A stretch of 64,000 nucleotides of DNA, from contig NZ_SBIV01000006.1 in assembly GCF_004765795.1 (NCBI RefSeq), forward strand, positions 1 through 64,000, written 5' to 3'. This document shows, one piece after another, positions 1 to 8,999 of the stretch (the first letter of the stretch is position 1; every line of letters begins with the position of its first letter). Source of the stretch: Halorussus marinus (GTDB taxonomy: Archaea; Halobacteriota; Halobacteria; Halobacteriales; Haladaptataceae). The notes beneath the pieces were generated by a model. It was not told the DNA's origin. It saw nothing but the letters and a program-made list of their open reading frames with translations, and ran no database searches. Made by a program: the position numbers and the translations under genes.

Positions 1-2
1 CT

Positions 3-200
3 TTGAGCAACCGGTACAACCTCCCCGATGAAGCGGGAGATTTGCGTCATGGTCAACGGAACTCTCCCGCTTCAACTCCTTTGATTTAGCGGCCTACCTC
101 TCTGCCGTATGGCGATTCAACACAGCCCCGTGAAGGGGTTAAGGTCTACGATACCACGAACGCGGCAAAGTATTGGTTCGTAAACGGCAGTTGGGTATAG
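3..200 (+). pseudogene. 3' end of an upstream provirus-type gene, interrupted by an in-frame TAG
   Basis: One frame reads from the window edge to a TAG at 198-200, with a second in-frame TAG at 87-89. The part after the first stop reads GDSTQPREGVKVYDTTNAAK and then YWFVNGSWV, which resembles the end of phage or provirus tail and adhesin proteins. It lies just before the beta-helix protein that starts at 210. Either the gene is broken, or the TAG ends a first protein and the remainder is no longer translated. The upstream part is outside the window, so its function cannot be stated. Confidence 0.35.
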
Positions 201-209
201 ATTCACGGC

Positions 210-1187
210 GTGGCGTCAGCAGGCCGCGTGTTCAATCTGGCGGGAGATACGCCAGTCAAACTCCAGAACGTCCGCATCAAGAATATCGACTTGTCAAACC
301 AGACGGGGCAACGCGGTACCTTCGACATAAACGCGGCAATCTCCCGTCTTGAACTCCAGAACGTCGAGTTCGCCTTTGAGACAGTCACCGGTATGGGATC
401 GAACAAATACAAGGCTGTTAACGGAGGGGGAAGCAACACCGTTGGCGTATTCCGAGCAGAATCGTGCGATGTGACCGGAGCGATAACGACCAACCGAGCG
501 ACTCGCGAGTTTTTCAACGCCTTCTCGGTGGACGTGGCGAGTTTCGGCGTTGTCACGGACTGCACTTTTGACCGGCTCGACCAGTACTGCACGTTCCTGA
601 ACGCGAACGGTGAGGGGGCAACGGTCATCGTGAGCGACAACGCGTCGCTGCGGTGCGGGAACGGCGACCAGTTCAGGGCCGGGTCGAAGGGCAATGGCGA
701 GATTGTCAAAATCGAGGGCAACACCGTCAGCGGGACGGCAAACACCGCCGATGTTGGAGCGGATGCGGACATTCACGGCGACCGTGGCATCATTATCCAA
801 GGGACCGGGACGACCGATGCCGTGACGGTTGCGGACAACACCGTCCGGGGCGTTCTGGTCGGGTTTGACATTCAGCGGGGCGTGCGGTCGCTCATCGTCG
901 AAGGAAACCACATTTACAACTGTGGTCACTACGACACGGCGAACCAGTCCCGTCCCGGTATTCTCTCCCGGACGAACGTGCGGAATAACGGGTTCGTGAA
1001 GGTCAACGGGAACCACGTCATCAACGAGACGGTAGACCGAGCGATGGAGCCGGGTATCGAGGTGCGAGAGACGGACGGGAACAGCACTGAGGACGCCACC
1101 GTGACGGAGAATTCCGTGAAGGGCTACGAGACGAACGGCGTGGTCGTTGCGGCGACTACGCAGGACGTGCGGGACAACACGACGTGA
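210..1187 (+). CDS. Right-handed parallel beta-helix repeat protein
   Basis: A 325-residue protein with a GTG start. It has short repeating rungs rich in V, I, N and G, such as 'ITVADNTVRGV'-like and 'VKVNGNHVIN'-like units, typical of the pectate-lyase or tailspike beta-helix fold. No signal peptide or membrane segment is visible. Such proteins are often receptor-binding tailspikes or polysaccharide-active enzymes, and its position between a tail-like remnant and a tail-hub-like gene (2872-5553) supports a viral origin. I see no clear catalytic residues. Substrate and activity are unknown; it could also be a surface protein of the host. Confidence 0.7.
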   Translation: MASAGRVFNLAGDTPVKLQNVRIKNIDLSNQTGQRGTFDINAAISRLELQNVEFAFETVTGMGSNKYKAVNGGGSNTVGVFRAESCDVTGAITTNRATREFFNAFSVDVASFGVVTDCTFDRLDQYCTFLNANGEGATVIVSDNASLRCGNGDQFRAGSKGNGEIVKIEGNTVSGTANTADVGADADIHGDRGIIIQGTGTTDAVTVADNTVRGVLVGFDIQRGVRSLIVEGNHIYNCGHYDTANQSRPGILSRTNVRNNGFVKVNGNHVINETVDRAMEPGIEVRETDGNSTEDATVTENSVKGYETNGVVVAATTQDVRDNTT

Positions 1188-1233
1188 CCGTTCCGATACA
1201 CTAATAGACGGTTCGTGGGTTAACAGGCAAATA

Positions 1234-2727
1234 ATGGGCTACCAGTTACGGAACATCTGCACAGACAGTACCGAAAAATTCTGGTACTTGGTCTGGATTC
1301 TCCCGGCAAGTGCCGTTCTCCCACTCCTCTTTGCACCTTTACTCATCCAGTACCGTGCAACCCGGGAAGTCGCAGGCTACTACCAAGCTCTCGCGTTTGC
1401 CCACGACGGACTCCAGTCATTCTCCTACCTCACCCCAAGAGAGAGCTTTAGTTCCCTCCACCTCTCAAGCCTCCTCACTGCACCATTCGCACACCTGGGT
1501 TTCGGCATACGGCTCGTCAGCATCACTGCCGCAATCGCCGCAACAATTCTCATCGGCCAGCTCGCATGGCACCGGTTCGGACGAACCGCAGGACTTCTCG
1601 CCCCACTATTCCTCTGGGCGCACCCGCTGTTCCTCCGCTTCTCGTATGGCGTCTTCCCGGAGGCACTCAGCATCGTACTCACGACGGGCGCAGTTGCCGC
1701 TATGTGGCGGTTCGTCGAGACTGATCATGACTGGTTATTCGGCCTTTCAGTTGCACTCCTCGTTCTCGCAATGGCGAATCACTTCTGGGAAGCCGTCATC
1801 GGCTTGCCGCTCTTCGTGATTCTCATCACCCGGCGGTACTACCTGCACGCACTCCTCCTGTCGCTTGTTACTGCCGGGACGGCCGGAACAATCTGGATGA
1901 TTCGTCGCGTCCTCGGTCCCGTTGAATCCGGGAAACTCCTCGAACGCGGAACCATCGTGACTGACCCGGGGCTTCTTGTGTCTAGCGACTACTGGCTCGC
2001 CCACCTCCAGTCGATTCACCCGGTCGACCTCATGTTTACGCTGACCCTTCCCACCGCACTTCTCGCGCTCGCGGGCAGCCTCCGCTGGTGGCTGGTATCG
2101 CGTGAGGAGCGCGCTCTTGTCCTCGCGGCATGGTTGACGAGCGGCCTCGTCATTCCGATTGGAATCCCGCCCGGGTATCTCACCCACGATTACTATCTGT
2201 GGGGCGTCCTCGCACCGCTCGCGCTCGCAGGCGGCGTTTTCGTGCAATACACTACAGGACGACTACGAGATCGGGGGCATCCACGGCTGGCAGGCCACAC
2301 GGTCCAGGCCGTAATCGTGCTACTCGTGTGTTCGGCATTCGGCTTCGGCCTCATTGTTGATGGGGGACTGCTCTCCGGCACGGGCGTCCCGGTTGCGGGC
2401 GAGTTCGACGGTCAATTAAGCGACCGGGATGGAATCGCGGTCAGTGAGCTGGCCGTCGCCGGGGAGGAAGTTGACCGCGCGGACGTGTCGGCAGCGAACG
2501 AGATCGTGTTTGTCGGAGACTGGAAACGCGGGTATTCTGGGCCAGTCGGAGTTGTTCTCGCGCAGACGGACGTATTAGTGAAGGGGTGGGAAGATCCACG
2601 GTACGAGCATCGGGGACGCCACGGTGCGTTTTCGCCACGGTTCGCTGATACTCCAGCGGCGGTTGAGGACTGCGGCGTGCAAGTCGTTCTCCATAATGAC
2701 GATAGTGTTGTGGTCCAGAGTTGTTGA
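1234..2727 (+). CDS. Polytopic membrane protein, GT-C/family-39-like glycosyltransferase
   Basis: About 497 residues from the ATG at 1234; the frame stays open to 1147 but the earlier stretch is Arg-rich and unlikely to be protein. About ten hydrophobic segments run from residue 17 to 400, followed by a soluble C-terminal domain of about 100 residues. The layout, a short N-terminal tail, an early extracytoplasmic loop and a long membrane region, resembles dolichol-phosphate-mannose or ArnT-type transferases. The usual acidic DE-type motif in the first loop is not obvious. A role in glycosylating surface proteins is plausible given the S-layer gene at 6393, but that is inference. Confidence 0.6.
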   Translation: MGYQLRNICTDSTEKFWYLVWILPASAVLPLLFAPLLIQYRATREVAGYYQALAFAHDGLQSFSYLTPRESFSSLHLSSLLTAPFAHLGFGIRLVSITAAIAATILIGQLAWHRFGRTAGLLAPLFLWAHPLFLRFSYGVFPEALSIVLTTGAVAAMWRFVETDHDWLFGLSVALLVLAMANHFWEAVIGLPLFVILITRRYYLHALLLSLVTAGTAGTIWMIRRVLGPVESGKLLERGTIVTDPGLLVSSDYWLAHLQSIHPVDLMFTLTLPTALLALAGSLRWWLVSREERALVLAAWLTSGLVIPIGIPPGYLTHDYYLWGVLAPLALAGGVFVQYTTGRLRDRGHPRLAGHTVQAVIVLLVCSAFGFGLIVDGGLLSGTGVPVAGEFDGQLSDRDGIAVSELAVAGEEVDRADVSAANEIVFVGDWKRGYSGPVGVVLAQTDVLVKGWEDPRYEHRGRHGAFSPRFADTPAAVEDCGVQVVLHNDDSVVVQSC

Positions 2728-2871
2728 GTTCGGCGCTCTACATACCGCGGCGTCCATTCTCTTCAGACCCTAATTGAACTATTCGTTCTTGTACAAGATA
2801 TAACTGAGTCCGACCAGTCTCAGCCTTGAGCATCGTCCCGTCGAACCAACTTCTGACATCCAGAGAGATCC

Positions 2872-5553
2872 ATGCCTGAACTCGGTACCAAAGACCTCGG
2901 CACGACCGAACTCGGAACGCCTAGTTCCCAGACCACCAGAACGCTCACCGCAACCGGCGCGCTCACTACCGCGTCTGGCGCCGGCGCAACCCTCACTACC
3001 ACCGGGACGCTCACCGCGACCGGCGCGATCGCGTCGACATCGCCCAGTGGCGCTGTCCTGAACATCGTCGACGAAACCACGTCCGAGCTCGGCGCTGGAA
3101 CGCTCGGCACCGGCGAGCTCGGCGTTGCCCCTAACCCCAACACCGTCACGCTGACGGCGCAGAGCACGACCGCGGACGCTCGCGGCGCGACCACGGATCT
3201 GCTCACCTCGACGACGCTGCTCGCGACCGGCGCGACCGCCAGGGTATCTACTCCTGGTGCGACGCTCAACACGATCTCGGGCGGCATCCTCGGCACCGGC
3301 GAACTCGGCGGTGGCGAGCTCGGCGTCGAGACTGGCACCTCGGGCGTGTTCATGTCCGCCGACGGAACGACCGCAGACGCATCGGGCGGTGGAAATGCGA
3401 AACTCATCTCGCTCGATCTGCCCGAGGTCGCGACCGGCAGTCGTGGCTGGCACGTCGAAATCGATCATCCATCCGGCCGCACGCTCTCGCCCGAGCTGCT
3501 CGACGACCCCCAGTTCACGCCCGTGCTGAACGGCCGACCGAGAGTGACGATCCCCGTCCCGCGCGACGAGAAGTGGCTGTCCGAGGCGTTCGACGAAGCA
3601 CGCCTCTCCGTCTGGAAGGACGGCCGGATCCTCCCGATCGACGAACTCATCTCGGTCCGCATGGAGCCTGGCCGGACGGTGCTCGTCGGACGGGGTGGAC
3701 GGGCGCTCGCTGGCCGGGTTCAGGCCGAGTACGACAACAAGCAAGCCCACGAGGCCGTCCGGGAGCTTGGCGAGGCGAACACTCCGTACGTGATGAACGT
3801 CGACGATCCCGCGACCTCGCTCCAGTCAGACCAGCTGATGCAGTCCGGCGACGACAGTAGCGAACTTCGCGGAGTACTTGTCGAGCCGATCGCGCCGACA
3901 GACCCCGTCGAAATCGTTGATGGCCAGCTGCAACTCCAGCAGTCGGCGGTCGTGAAAGAAGGCGAATCCGTCGCAGGGTTCTCGGTGAGTGGAGGAGAGT
4001 ATTCAGGTGGGGCTGCTGTCCAACACGAACTGCTCCCGAACACCTATACGTGGGATATCTCGTTCCTATACGACGTGGAGGCCGAACACGTCGGTATCGC
4101 CGTCCGGAACAAGATCGAAGATGGCTCCGACATCGAGGGCGTGAACTGGTACTTTAACGGCGAGCAGTTGGACTCCGTGACTGGCGGCTTCCTCCCGATC
4201 GAGTGGTCTGATTTCAGCGACGGCCCTCGATTCCAGGGCAGCGGATATAACGGCTACACTGGTGAAACATTAGAGGCAGGCGAGACGTACGAACTAGAAC
4301 TGGAGGTTGTCGACGACGGCTCTCCCGGCGGGTATCATGTGGATCTAGTTTCCGTCTACGACACCCGATTTAACTACACATGGGACAACGATAACGGCGG
4401 GAACGGCGGCTACCTTGATGGCCCCGAGTTGAAACCGGACGCGTTCGAGGTCGTGTTCGACGATGTCGCCTCTGCGTTCAACGTCGACACCGGACAGATC
4501 GATATCGGGATCGACGACACGTCCGGCGGGCAAGCGCTCGCCCTCTCAAACGACCGCGGAGGGTCGTACACCACGGCGTCAAACACCGACACGCTCGACG
4601 TCGACTTCCAGGACGCCGGGAGTACACTCCGCTGGAAAGTAACCCTCTCCCGGTACGGCAGTCGGACCGGCGAGACACCAAAACAGGGATTCAACAGCCA
4701 GTCACTAGATTCGTTCGAGCTCCGAGCAGACCTCGAGGACACGCCGGTGCTTACTCAGCAGACGTACGACGGTGCGCTCGTCGACGTCCTGAACCAGATC
4801 GCGGACTACGGTGACTTCATCTGGGAGTTCCGCCGTGAATCGCGCGACGAGTGGAGTCTCGAGTGGACGAAGCCCGGCCAGCGGACCGCGGACATCGACG
4901 ACGATATCGCGGACTATCAGGTGGAGAAGACAACTGAGCGCCGGTACGACCGCGCAATCATCAAGGGCGCGAACCAGCCCGTTCGCGGCGAGCGCTTCAC
5001 TGCCGTCGAAGGCTCGTGGGTGGACCTCAACCAGTCCTCTCTGGTGTCGGCGACGGAGACTGTGCGCGACCCGTCGAGCGGTGAGACGTTTGAACTCAAC
5101 CGCGATTTCGACCTCGACCGCCAGGAGGGCCGCATCCGAGTGCGGCCGGGTGGCGCGATGGCCGACGGCTCGGTCTATGAGATCGACTACGAATTCAAGA
5201 CCCGTGGATCGTACACTGCTGAGGACGCCGATGACGATCCGGACGAGATGGTGCGGACGATCTCGTCGATCACGTCGAACCGTGGCTGTGAGCAGGCGGC
5301 GCTCTACTTGATCCGCAACATCAAGGATCCGCTCTGGGAGGCGGAGGTAACCGTGTCGACAGCTGACGCAGGTCGGTCGCTGGTAGACGACCTCGCACTC
5401 GAAGGACTGCCGACGCGCGGTGAGCGGATGGAGATTCAGGAGATCCAGCAGACGCCCCAGGAGGTCGTGTTGCGGCTCGGGAGCCGGCAATCGGTTGGTG
5501 AGGTCGTCAACGATATTCAGTCCTGGATCAGCACGGTCAGCGAACGGGTCTAG
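2872..5553 (+). CDS. Provirus tail-hub/baseplate-like protein with N-terminal ELG repeats
   Basis: 893 residues. Residues 1-165 contain three imperfect units built from 'LGTxELG' motifs followed by Thr/Ala-rich beta stretches (ELGTPSSQ, GTGELGVAP, GTGELGGGELG). The middle (about 250-560) is acidic and Gly/Tyr-rich and looks like an inserted beta-sandwich, perhaps carbohydrate-binding. From about 615 to the end the pattern is that of phage tail-hub or late-control proteins: a 'VLNQIADYGDFIWEF' segment, then a 'DYQVEKTTERRYDRAIIKG' stretch, then a beta-rich end. No membrane segment. It is a large structural gene left in a region that also carries an integrase remnant. The assignment rests on pattern, not on a search. 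Confidence 0.55.
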   Translation: MPELGTKDLGTTELGTPSSQTTRTLTATGALTTASGAGATLTTTGTLTATGAIASTSPSGAVLNIVDETTSELGAGTLGTGELGVAPNPNTVTLTAQSTTADARGATTDLLTSTTLLATGATARVSTPGATLNTISGGILGTGELGGGELGVETGTSGVFMSADGTTADASGGGNAKLISLDLPEVATGSRGWHVEIDHPSGRTLSPELLDDPQFTPVLNGRPRVTIPVPRDEKWLSEAFDEARLSVWKDGRILPIDELISVRMEPGRTVLVGRGGRALAGRVQAEYDNKQAHEAVRELGEANTPYVMNVDDPATSLQSDQLMQSGDDSSELRGVLVEPIAPTDPVEIVDGQLQLQQSAVVKEGESVAGFSVSGGEYSGGAAVQHELLPNTYTWDISFLYDVEAEHVGIAVRNKIEDGSDIEGVNWYFNGEQLDSVTGGFLPIEWSDFSDGPRFQGSGYNGYTGETLEAGETYELELEVVDDGSPGGYHVDLVSVYDTRFNYTWDNDNGGNGGYLDGPELKPDAFEVVFDDVASAFNVDTGQIDIGIDDTSGGQALALSNDRGGSYTTASNTDTLDVDFQDAGSTLRWKVTLSRYGSRTGETPKQGFNSQSLDSFELRADLEDTPVLTQQTYDGALVDVLNQIADYGDFIWEFRRESRDEWSLEWTKPGQRTADIDDDIADYQVEKTTERRYDRAIIKGANQPVRGERFTAVEGSWVDLNQSSLVSATETVRDPSSGETFELNRDFDLDRQEGRIRVRPGGAMADGSVYEIDYEFKTRGSYTAEDADDDPDEMVRTISSITSNRGCEQAALYLIRNIKDPLWEAEVTVSTADAGRSLVDDLALEGLPTRGERMEIQEIQQTPQEVVLRLGSRQSVGEVVNDIQSWISTVSERV

Positions 5554-5752
5554 AGTTTAACCTACAGACTGGCCGGATCACGTCGCGGTGGTGGTTAAGA
5601 TCACGGACTCGCCGGTCGACATGTCCGACAAGGAGAGATAGAAAGATTATTTTCGCTAGAAAGCACTCCACTAAATCGCGTGACAGCGGCGCATCCGATT
5701 AGCAGCTCACGTTCAATCTCTCTCAGCACGACTACGAATCGACATCGTAACC

Positions 5753-5872
5753 TCACTCGCGCAACTGCGCCGCGACCTCGTCGATGCGCCGTAGTCCCAC
5801 AAGCAGTGCGGCCTCCCGTAGGTCTGCCTTCCGAACTGACTTGTCGAGTTGCTTCTTGACCGACCTGAGCAT
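5753..5872 (-). CDS. Possible 39-residue helical protein or remnant
   Basis: ATG to TGA, reading MLRSVKKQLDKSVRKADLRE then AALLVGLRRIDEVAAQLRE. The amphipathic, charge-patterned sequence looks like real helical protein rather than chance. An in-frame stop lies a few codons upstream of the ATG, so this is either a tiny gene or the last piece of a broken one. Function unknown. Confidence 0.35.
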   Translation of the reverse strand: MLRSVKKQLDKSVRKADLREAALLVGLRRIDEVAAQLRE

Positions 5873-6086
5873 CTCGCTTGGCGTCTAGTGCATGGATTAC
5901 GTGGGTTGACGGCCGAGGCTCTGATTGAGGTGTGGGAAGTATCCACAACCTATAGAAGATCACGATTGAGGCTAGATCGTGAGAGTGTTAGAGGTATCAT
6001 CCACCAGCACTAACGGGGTTGTACAGTCGTCTCAATCGTCGTAATATTAGATCCGCTGGTAATTAGAGTATAGCGTTTGGGAAAAA

Positions 6087-6130
6087 CCATGGCTTCGCGC
6101 CGGATGACGGCGCGAAGTCCCTACCCATGG
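6087..6130. repeat. Extended hairpin flanked by CCATGG palindromes
   Basis: CTTCGCGCC (6093-6101), a 7-nt loop, then GGCGCGAAG (6109-6117) form a perfect 9-bp stem. Identical CCATGG palindromes lie outside at 6087-6092 and 6125-6130 and can pair with each other to extend it. It sits in the AT-rich gap and is not followed by a T-run, so it is not an obvious terminator. It could be an IS or MITE end, or an RNA structure. Confidence 0.5.
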
Positions 6131-6392
6131 CAGGCACGCCGTCTGCAGTTTGAAACCAACCAAACCTGTTCAGGGCGTGCGATTGATGATAATAATACAA
6201 CATTTATAGTGTTTCTCATTTGTCTTGTATTATAGTTAATGAGTATTTCTTACTGACTTGAAAACACAAAGCATTTAATACGATAGGATAATTGACGTGA
6301 TGTACCCCTACCCGACAGGCGTTGAGTAATGTTGCAGCCCTCCACGGGTATTCGCAACACAAAGGCCCTGTCACCCGAAACAAACGCAAACA

Positions 6393-8768
6393 ATGACAAC
6401 GACAAACGACAAGATCCGCAGTGTGGTGCTGTCTGCGCTAATGGTCATGTCCGTATTCGCGGGCGCGACCGCCTTCGCAGGCTCAGCCGCAGCGAATCAC
6501 GGCGCAGACTCAGCAGAGTCGCTGACGACTCCCAATTCATATTGGGATGGTGAAGAGCTTACAATTGACATTACTAACATTTACGACGACGCTGTCGCCA
6601 ACGACGACACTCTCGAACTGCGCGAGTGGGACGGTAGTGACGACGGCGTCGGCTCCCGCGTCACGCAGATCCCGCTCTCCGAAGGGACCGCCACTCTCGA
6701 AGAGGACGGTCTCGACGGCCAGTACGTCATCACGACCACTGGCCGGGAGCCGATCGTCTTCGACTCCGAAGAGGGTCCTTTCCTCTATGAGGACGCCGGA
6801 GACGTGACCGGAACTTACTCGGAAAGCGACGCTGTGTTCTCGTTCTCCGAGCAGGAGTTCAACGTGACTCCCGACAGTGTCAACGTGAGCTCTGGCAGTA
6901 ACTCGATCACGGATGTCGAGATCGACTCGAACCGTGGCCGCTACAAAATCAACGTTTCCGCCGACGGCGACCTGAGCGCAAACGAACTCTACGATGCGTT
7001 CTATGGCGAACTCCCAGGTGACGCAGACGATCCTGTGAGTGAAGACAACATCGAAAAGCACAGCGCCGACGACGGTAGTCACAGTGAGGCCGGCACGCAA
7101 AGTTCAATCATCATCTCCGGCGCGTCGACCGATTCAGTTTACAGCGCCGACTTCAGTGAGTTCGAAACCGACGAGTACGAACTCACGTACCAGGTCGTCG
7201 ACGCAGCGGGCGAAGACACGATGGACGTCAACGTCTCGGAAGCCGGCGACGCCGATGTCCGACTCCCGAACGACGTTGTCTCGAACGAGCGCGGTGACGA
7301 CATCGAGTTCAACGTCTCGTTCGAAAACACCGAGACTGCCGACTTCCAGTTCGGTGACACCGAAGCCAACTTCGTGACTCGGTTCCGGGTCACGCAGGGT
7401 GATGACTTCGAGACAGACAACGTCACGCTGACCATCGAAACGGACGAAATCACCGACCAGAACGATCCGACTGAGTTCATCAATGCCGAGTACGGCTCGG
7501 TCACTGCGCCCGGCTACGACAGCAGTGGTGACGGCGATTACTACGGTGTCTGGACGGGCGGCAACATCGAGCTGGAGAACGATGACGGATCTGCCGTCAC
7601 GGACGACAAGAGCACGCTTGGGTCCGCGATCGCGAAAGGGAACTACGATCTGAGCGCGTACCTCACGGACACGGCTGACGCGTATCAGGATCGGGCCGAC
7701 AAGACGAGCATCAATATCGCGCAGCGCTCGACTGACGCTGTCGATACGTGGGTTATCCCTGACTCCGGGTCGCCGGACGACCTCGATGCGCTCCTCGATA
7801 AAGTTAACAACAGCGACACGATCACGTCCAGCGGTATGCTCGTTGTCGAGGTCCAGGCATCGGGAATCTACGGCTACATCGACGATACGGGCGACTTCAC
7901 TGGCTCGGATAACAACGAGGTCGGCCACGATGCAGACGACTACCTCGAAAACAACGGTAAGAACGGCGTCTTCGTGAACGTCACGCAAGACGACGCGGGT
8001 CCGAACGCGGTGTCGTCCCAGTACTACGCGACCGCCGCTCAGCAGTACTACGAGGATGCGGAGAACAACACGTTCTACCTCACCTTCGATACCTCCAGCA
8101 TGGGTAACGGCGACGGTCTCGTGACTGGCAACTCCTACACCGCGAACTTCTCGGTGCTCGAGGAGTACAACGCGTTCACCGACGATAATGAGGAAGTGTC
8201 CTCGGAGTTCAACTACGAAGAGCAGGATGTTGAGCTCAGCAATCTGAACGACGATGACGAGCTCATGCTCCCGAACTCGGAGAACGCGACGATCGAGGGC
8301 ACGAGCAACCTCCCGCCGGGTACCGAGGTCGATGTTGAGGTCGAATCCTCGGGTAACTACTGGTCGGACAACCCCGAACTCGACGCTGATGGCGAGTTCT
8401 CGACGAACTTCGACCTCACTGAGCTTGAGAACGGGACTGAAGTCGACGTAACTGCGTCCGCTGGTAGTGCCGAGCACGAAGTGAGTGCGACTATCATGTC
8501 CGACTACGAGCAGGACGGCGGCGAGGACGAGACGACGACCGAAGAGACGACCGAAGAGACGACCGAGGAGACGACCGAAGAGACGACCGAGGAGACGACC
8601 GAGGAGACGACCGAAGAGACGACCGAAGAGACGACCGAGGAGACGACCGAAGCGACCGAAACCACGGAAGGTGACGGTGGCGACGGTGGCATCCCCGGCT
8701 TCGGCATGGCTGTCTCGCTGGTCGCGCTCATCGCGGCCGCGCTGCTGGCAGTCCGCCGTAGCAACTAA
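6393..8768 (+). CDS. csg: S-layer surface glycoprotein precursor (PGF-CTERM)
   Basis: 791 residues. The start 'MTTTNDKIRSVVLSALMVMS' with cleavage after 'SAAA' (about residue 34) is the typical haloarchaeal surface-glycoprotein signal peptide. The body is very acidic, beta-rich and has many N-X-S/T sites (NVT, NVS, NFS, NAT) for AglB-type N-glycosylation. Residues 712-755 are a Glu-Thr tandem repeat, the usual O-glycosylated stalk. The C-terminus 'GIPGFGMAVSLVALIAAALL' followed by 'AVRRSN' is a PGF-CTERM signal for archaeosortase A and lipid attachment. It should be the main cell-envelope subunit. A 9-bp hairpin follows the stop. The gene is monocistronic with AT-rich upstream DNA. Confidence 0.9.
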   Translation: MTTTNDKIRSVVLSALMVMSVFAGATAFAGSAAANHGADSAESLTTPNSYWDGEELTIDITNIYDDAVANDDTLELREWDGSDDGVGSRVTQIPLSEGTATLEEDGLDGQYVITTTGREPIVFDSEEGPFLYEDAGDVTGTYSESDAVFSFSEQEFNVTPDSVNVSSGSNSITDVEIDSNRGRYKINVSADGDLSANELYDAFYGELPGDADDPVSEDNIEKHSADDGSHSEAGTQSSIIISGASTDSVYSADFSEFETDEYELTYQVVDAAGEDTMDVNVSEAGDADVRLPNDVVSNERGDDIEFNVSFENTETADFQFGDTEANFVTRFRVTQGDDFETDNVTLTIETDEITDQNDPTEFINAEYGSVTAPGYDSSGDGDYYGVWTGGNIELENDDGSAVTDDKSTLGSAIAKGNYDLSAYLTDTADAYQDRADKTSINIAQRSTDAVDTWVIPDSGSPDDLDALLDKVNNSDTITSSGMLVVEVQASGIYGYIDDTGDFTGSDNNEVGHDADDYLENNGKNGVFVNVTQDDAGPNAVSSQYYATAAQQYYEDAENNTFYLTFDTSSMGNGDGLVTGNSYTANFSVLEEYNAFTDDNEEVSSEFNYEEQDVELSNLNDDDELMLPNSENATIEGTSNLPPGTEVDVEVESSGNYWSDNPELDADGEFSTNFDLTELENGTEVDVTASAGSAEHEVSATIMSDYEQDGGEDETTTEETTEETTEETTEETTEETTEETTEETTEETTEETTEATETTEGDGGDGGIPGFGMAVSLVALIAAALLAVRRSN
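8530..8660 (+). repeat. Tandem 12-bp coding repeat (GAGACGACCGAR)
   Basis: About ten near-identical copies of GAGACGACCGAR (R is A or G) encode the (E)ETTEETT stalk of the S-layer protein. The third-base A/G alternation is the main variation. Such arrays change copy number easily by slippage, which would change stalk length in steps of four residues without a frameshift. Confidence 0.85.
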
Positions 8769-8780
8769 CGTCCGCTAACC

Positions 8781-8803
8781 ATCGAACCCTCACCGGGTTC
8801 GAT
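8781..8803 (+). terminator. Hairpin after the S-layer gene
   Basis: ATCGAACCC, loop TCACC, then GGGTTCGAT: a perfect 9-bp stem 12 nt after the stop codon, followed by TTTG. It probably ends or stabilises the abundant S-layer mRNA. Confidence 0.6.
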
Positions 8804-8999
8804 TTGACGTGCCCCTCGCAGCTTCCATTTTTGCGGTAATTACCTTGCGATCCGAATTATTGAATCCTTTACTCCAATTTTAATACGGATGTGGTGTACT
8901 CTAAACGTCCTGGCAGGTCCAGTGTCCCACATATATACTTATGAAACTACTATATGCTATTAATATCTACATCTAACTTTAGATATGATATATATAATA
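8804..8999. other. AT-rich spacer with no gene seen
   Basis: Between the S-layer terminator and the integrase remnant. It includes an unusually AT-rich stretch (8930-9000, 'ATATGATATATATAATAG'-like). No convincing open frame or RNA. Confidence 0.5.

Larger units (their letters stand above)
5554..6392. other. AT-rich gap between the tail-like gene and the S-layer gene
   Basis: About 840 bp, clearly lower in G+C than its surroundings. It holds one possible small gene (5753-5872, minus strand), an extended hairpin (6087-6130) and an AT-rich stretch (6180-6290) that probably contains the S-layer promoter. Other open frames here have unlikely composition. The base composition and lack of genes suggest a decayed provirus or IS remnant. 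Confidence 0.5.

Noticed and set aside
5601-5963. 120-residue minus-strand frame
   Set aside because: Unnatural composition and overlaps the more plausible 39-residue frame at 5753-5872.
8530-8660. Regular short repeats resembling a CRISPR array
   Set aside because: The repeats are contiguous, 12 bp long and encode the Thr/Glu stalk of the S-layer protein; there are no spacers.
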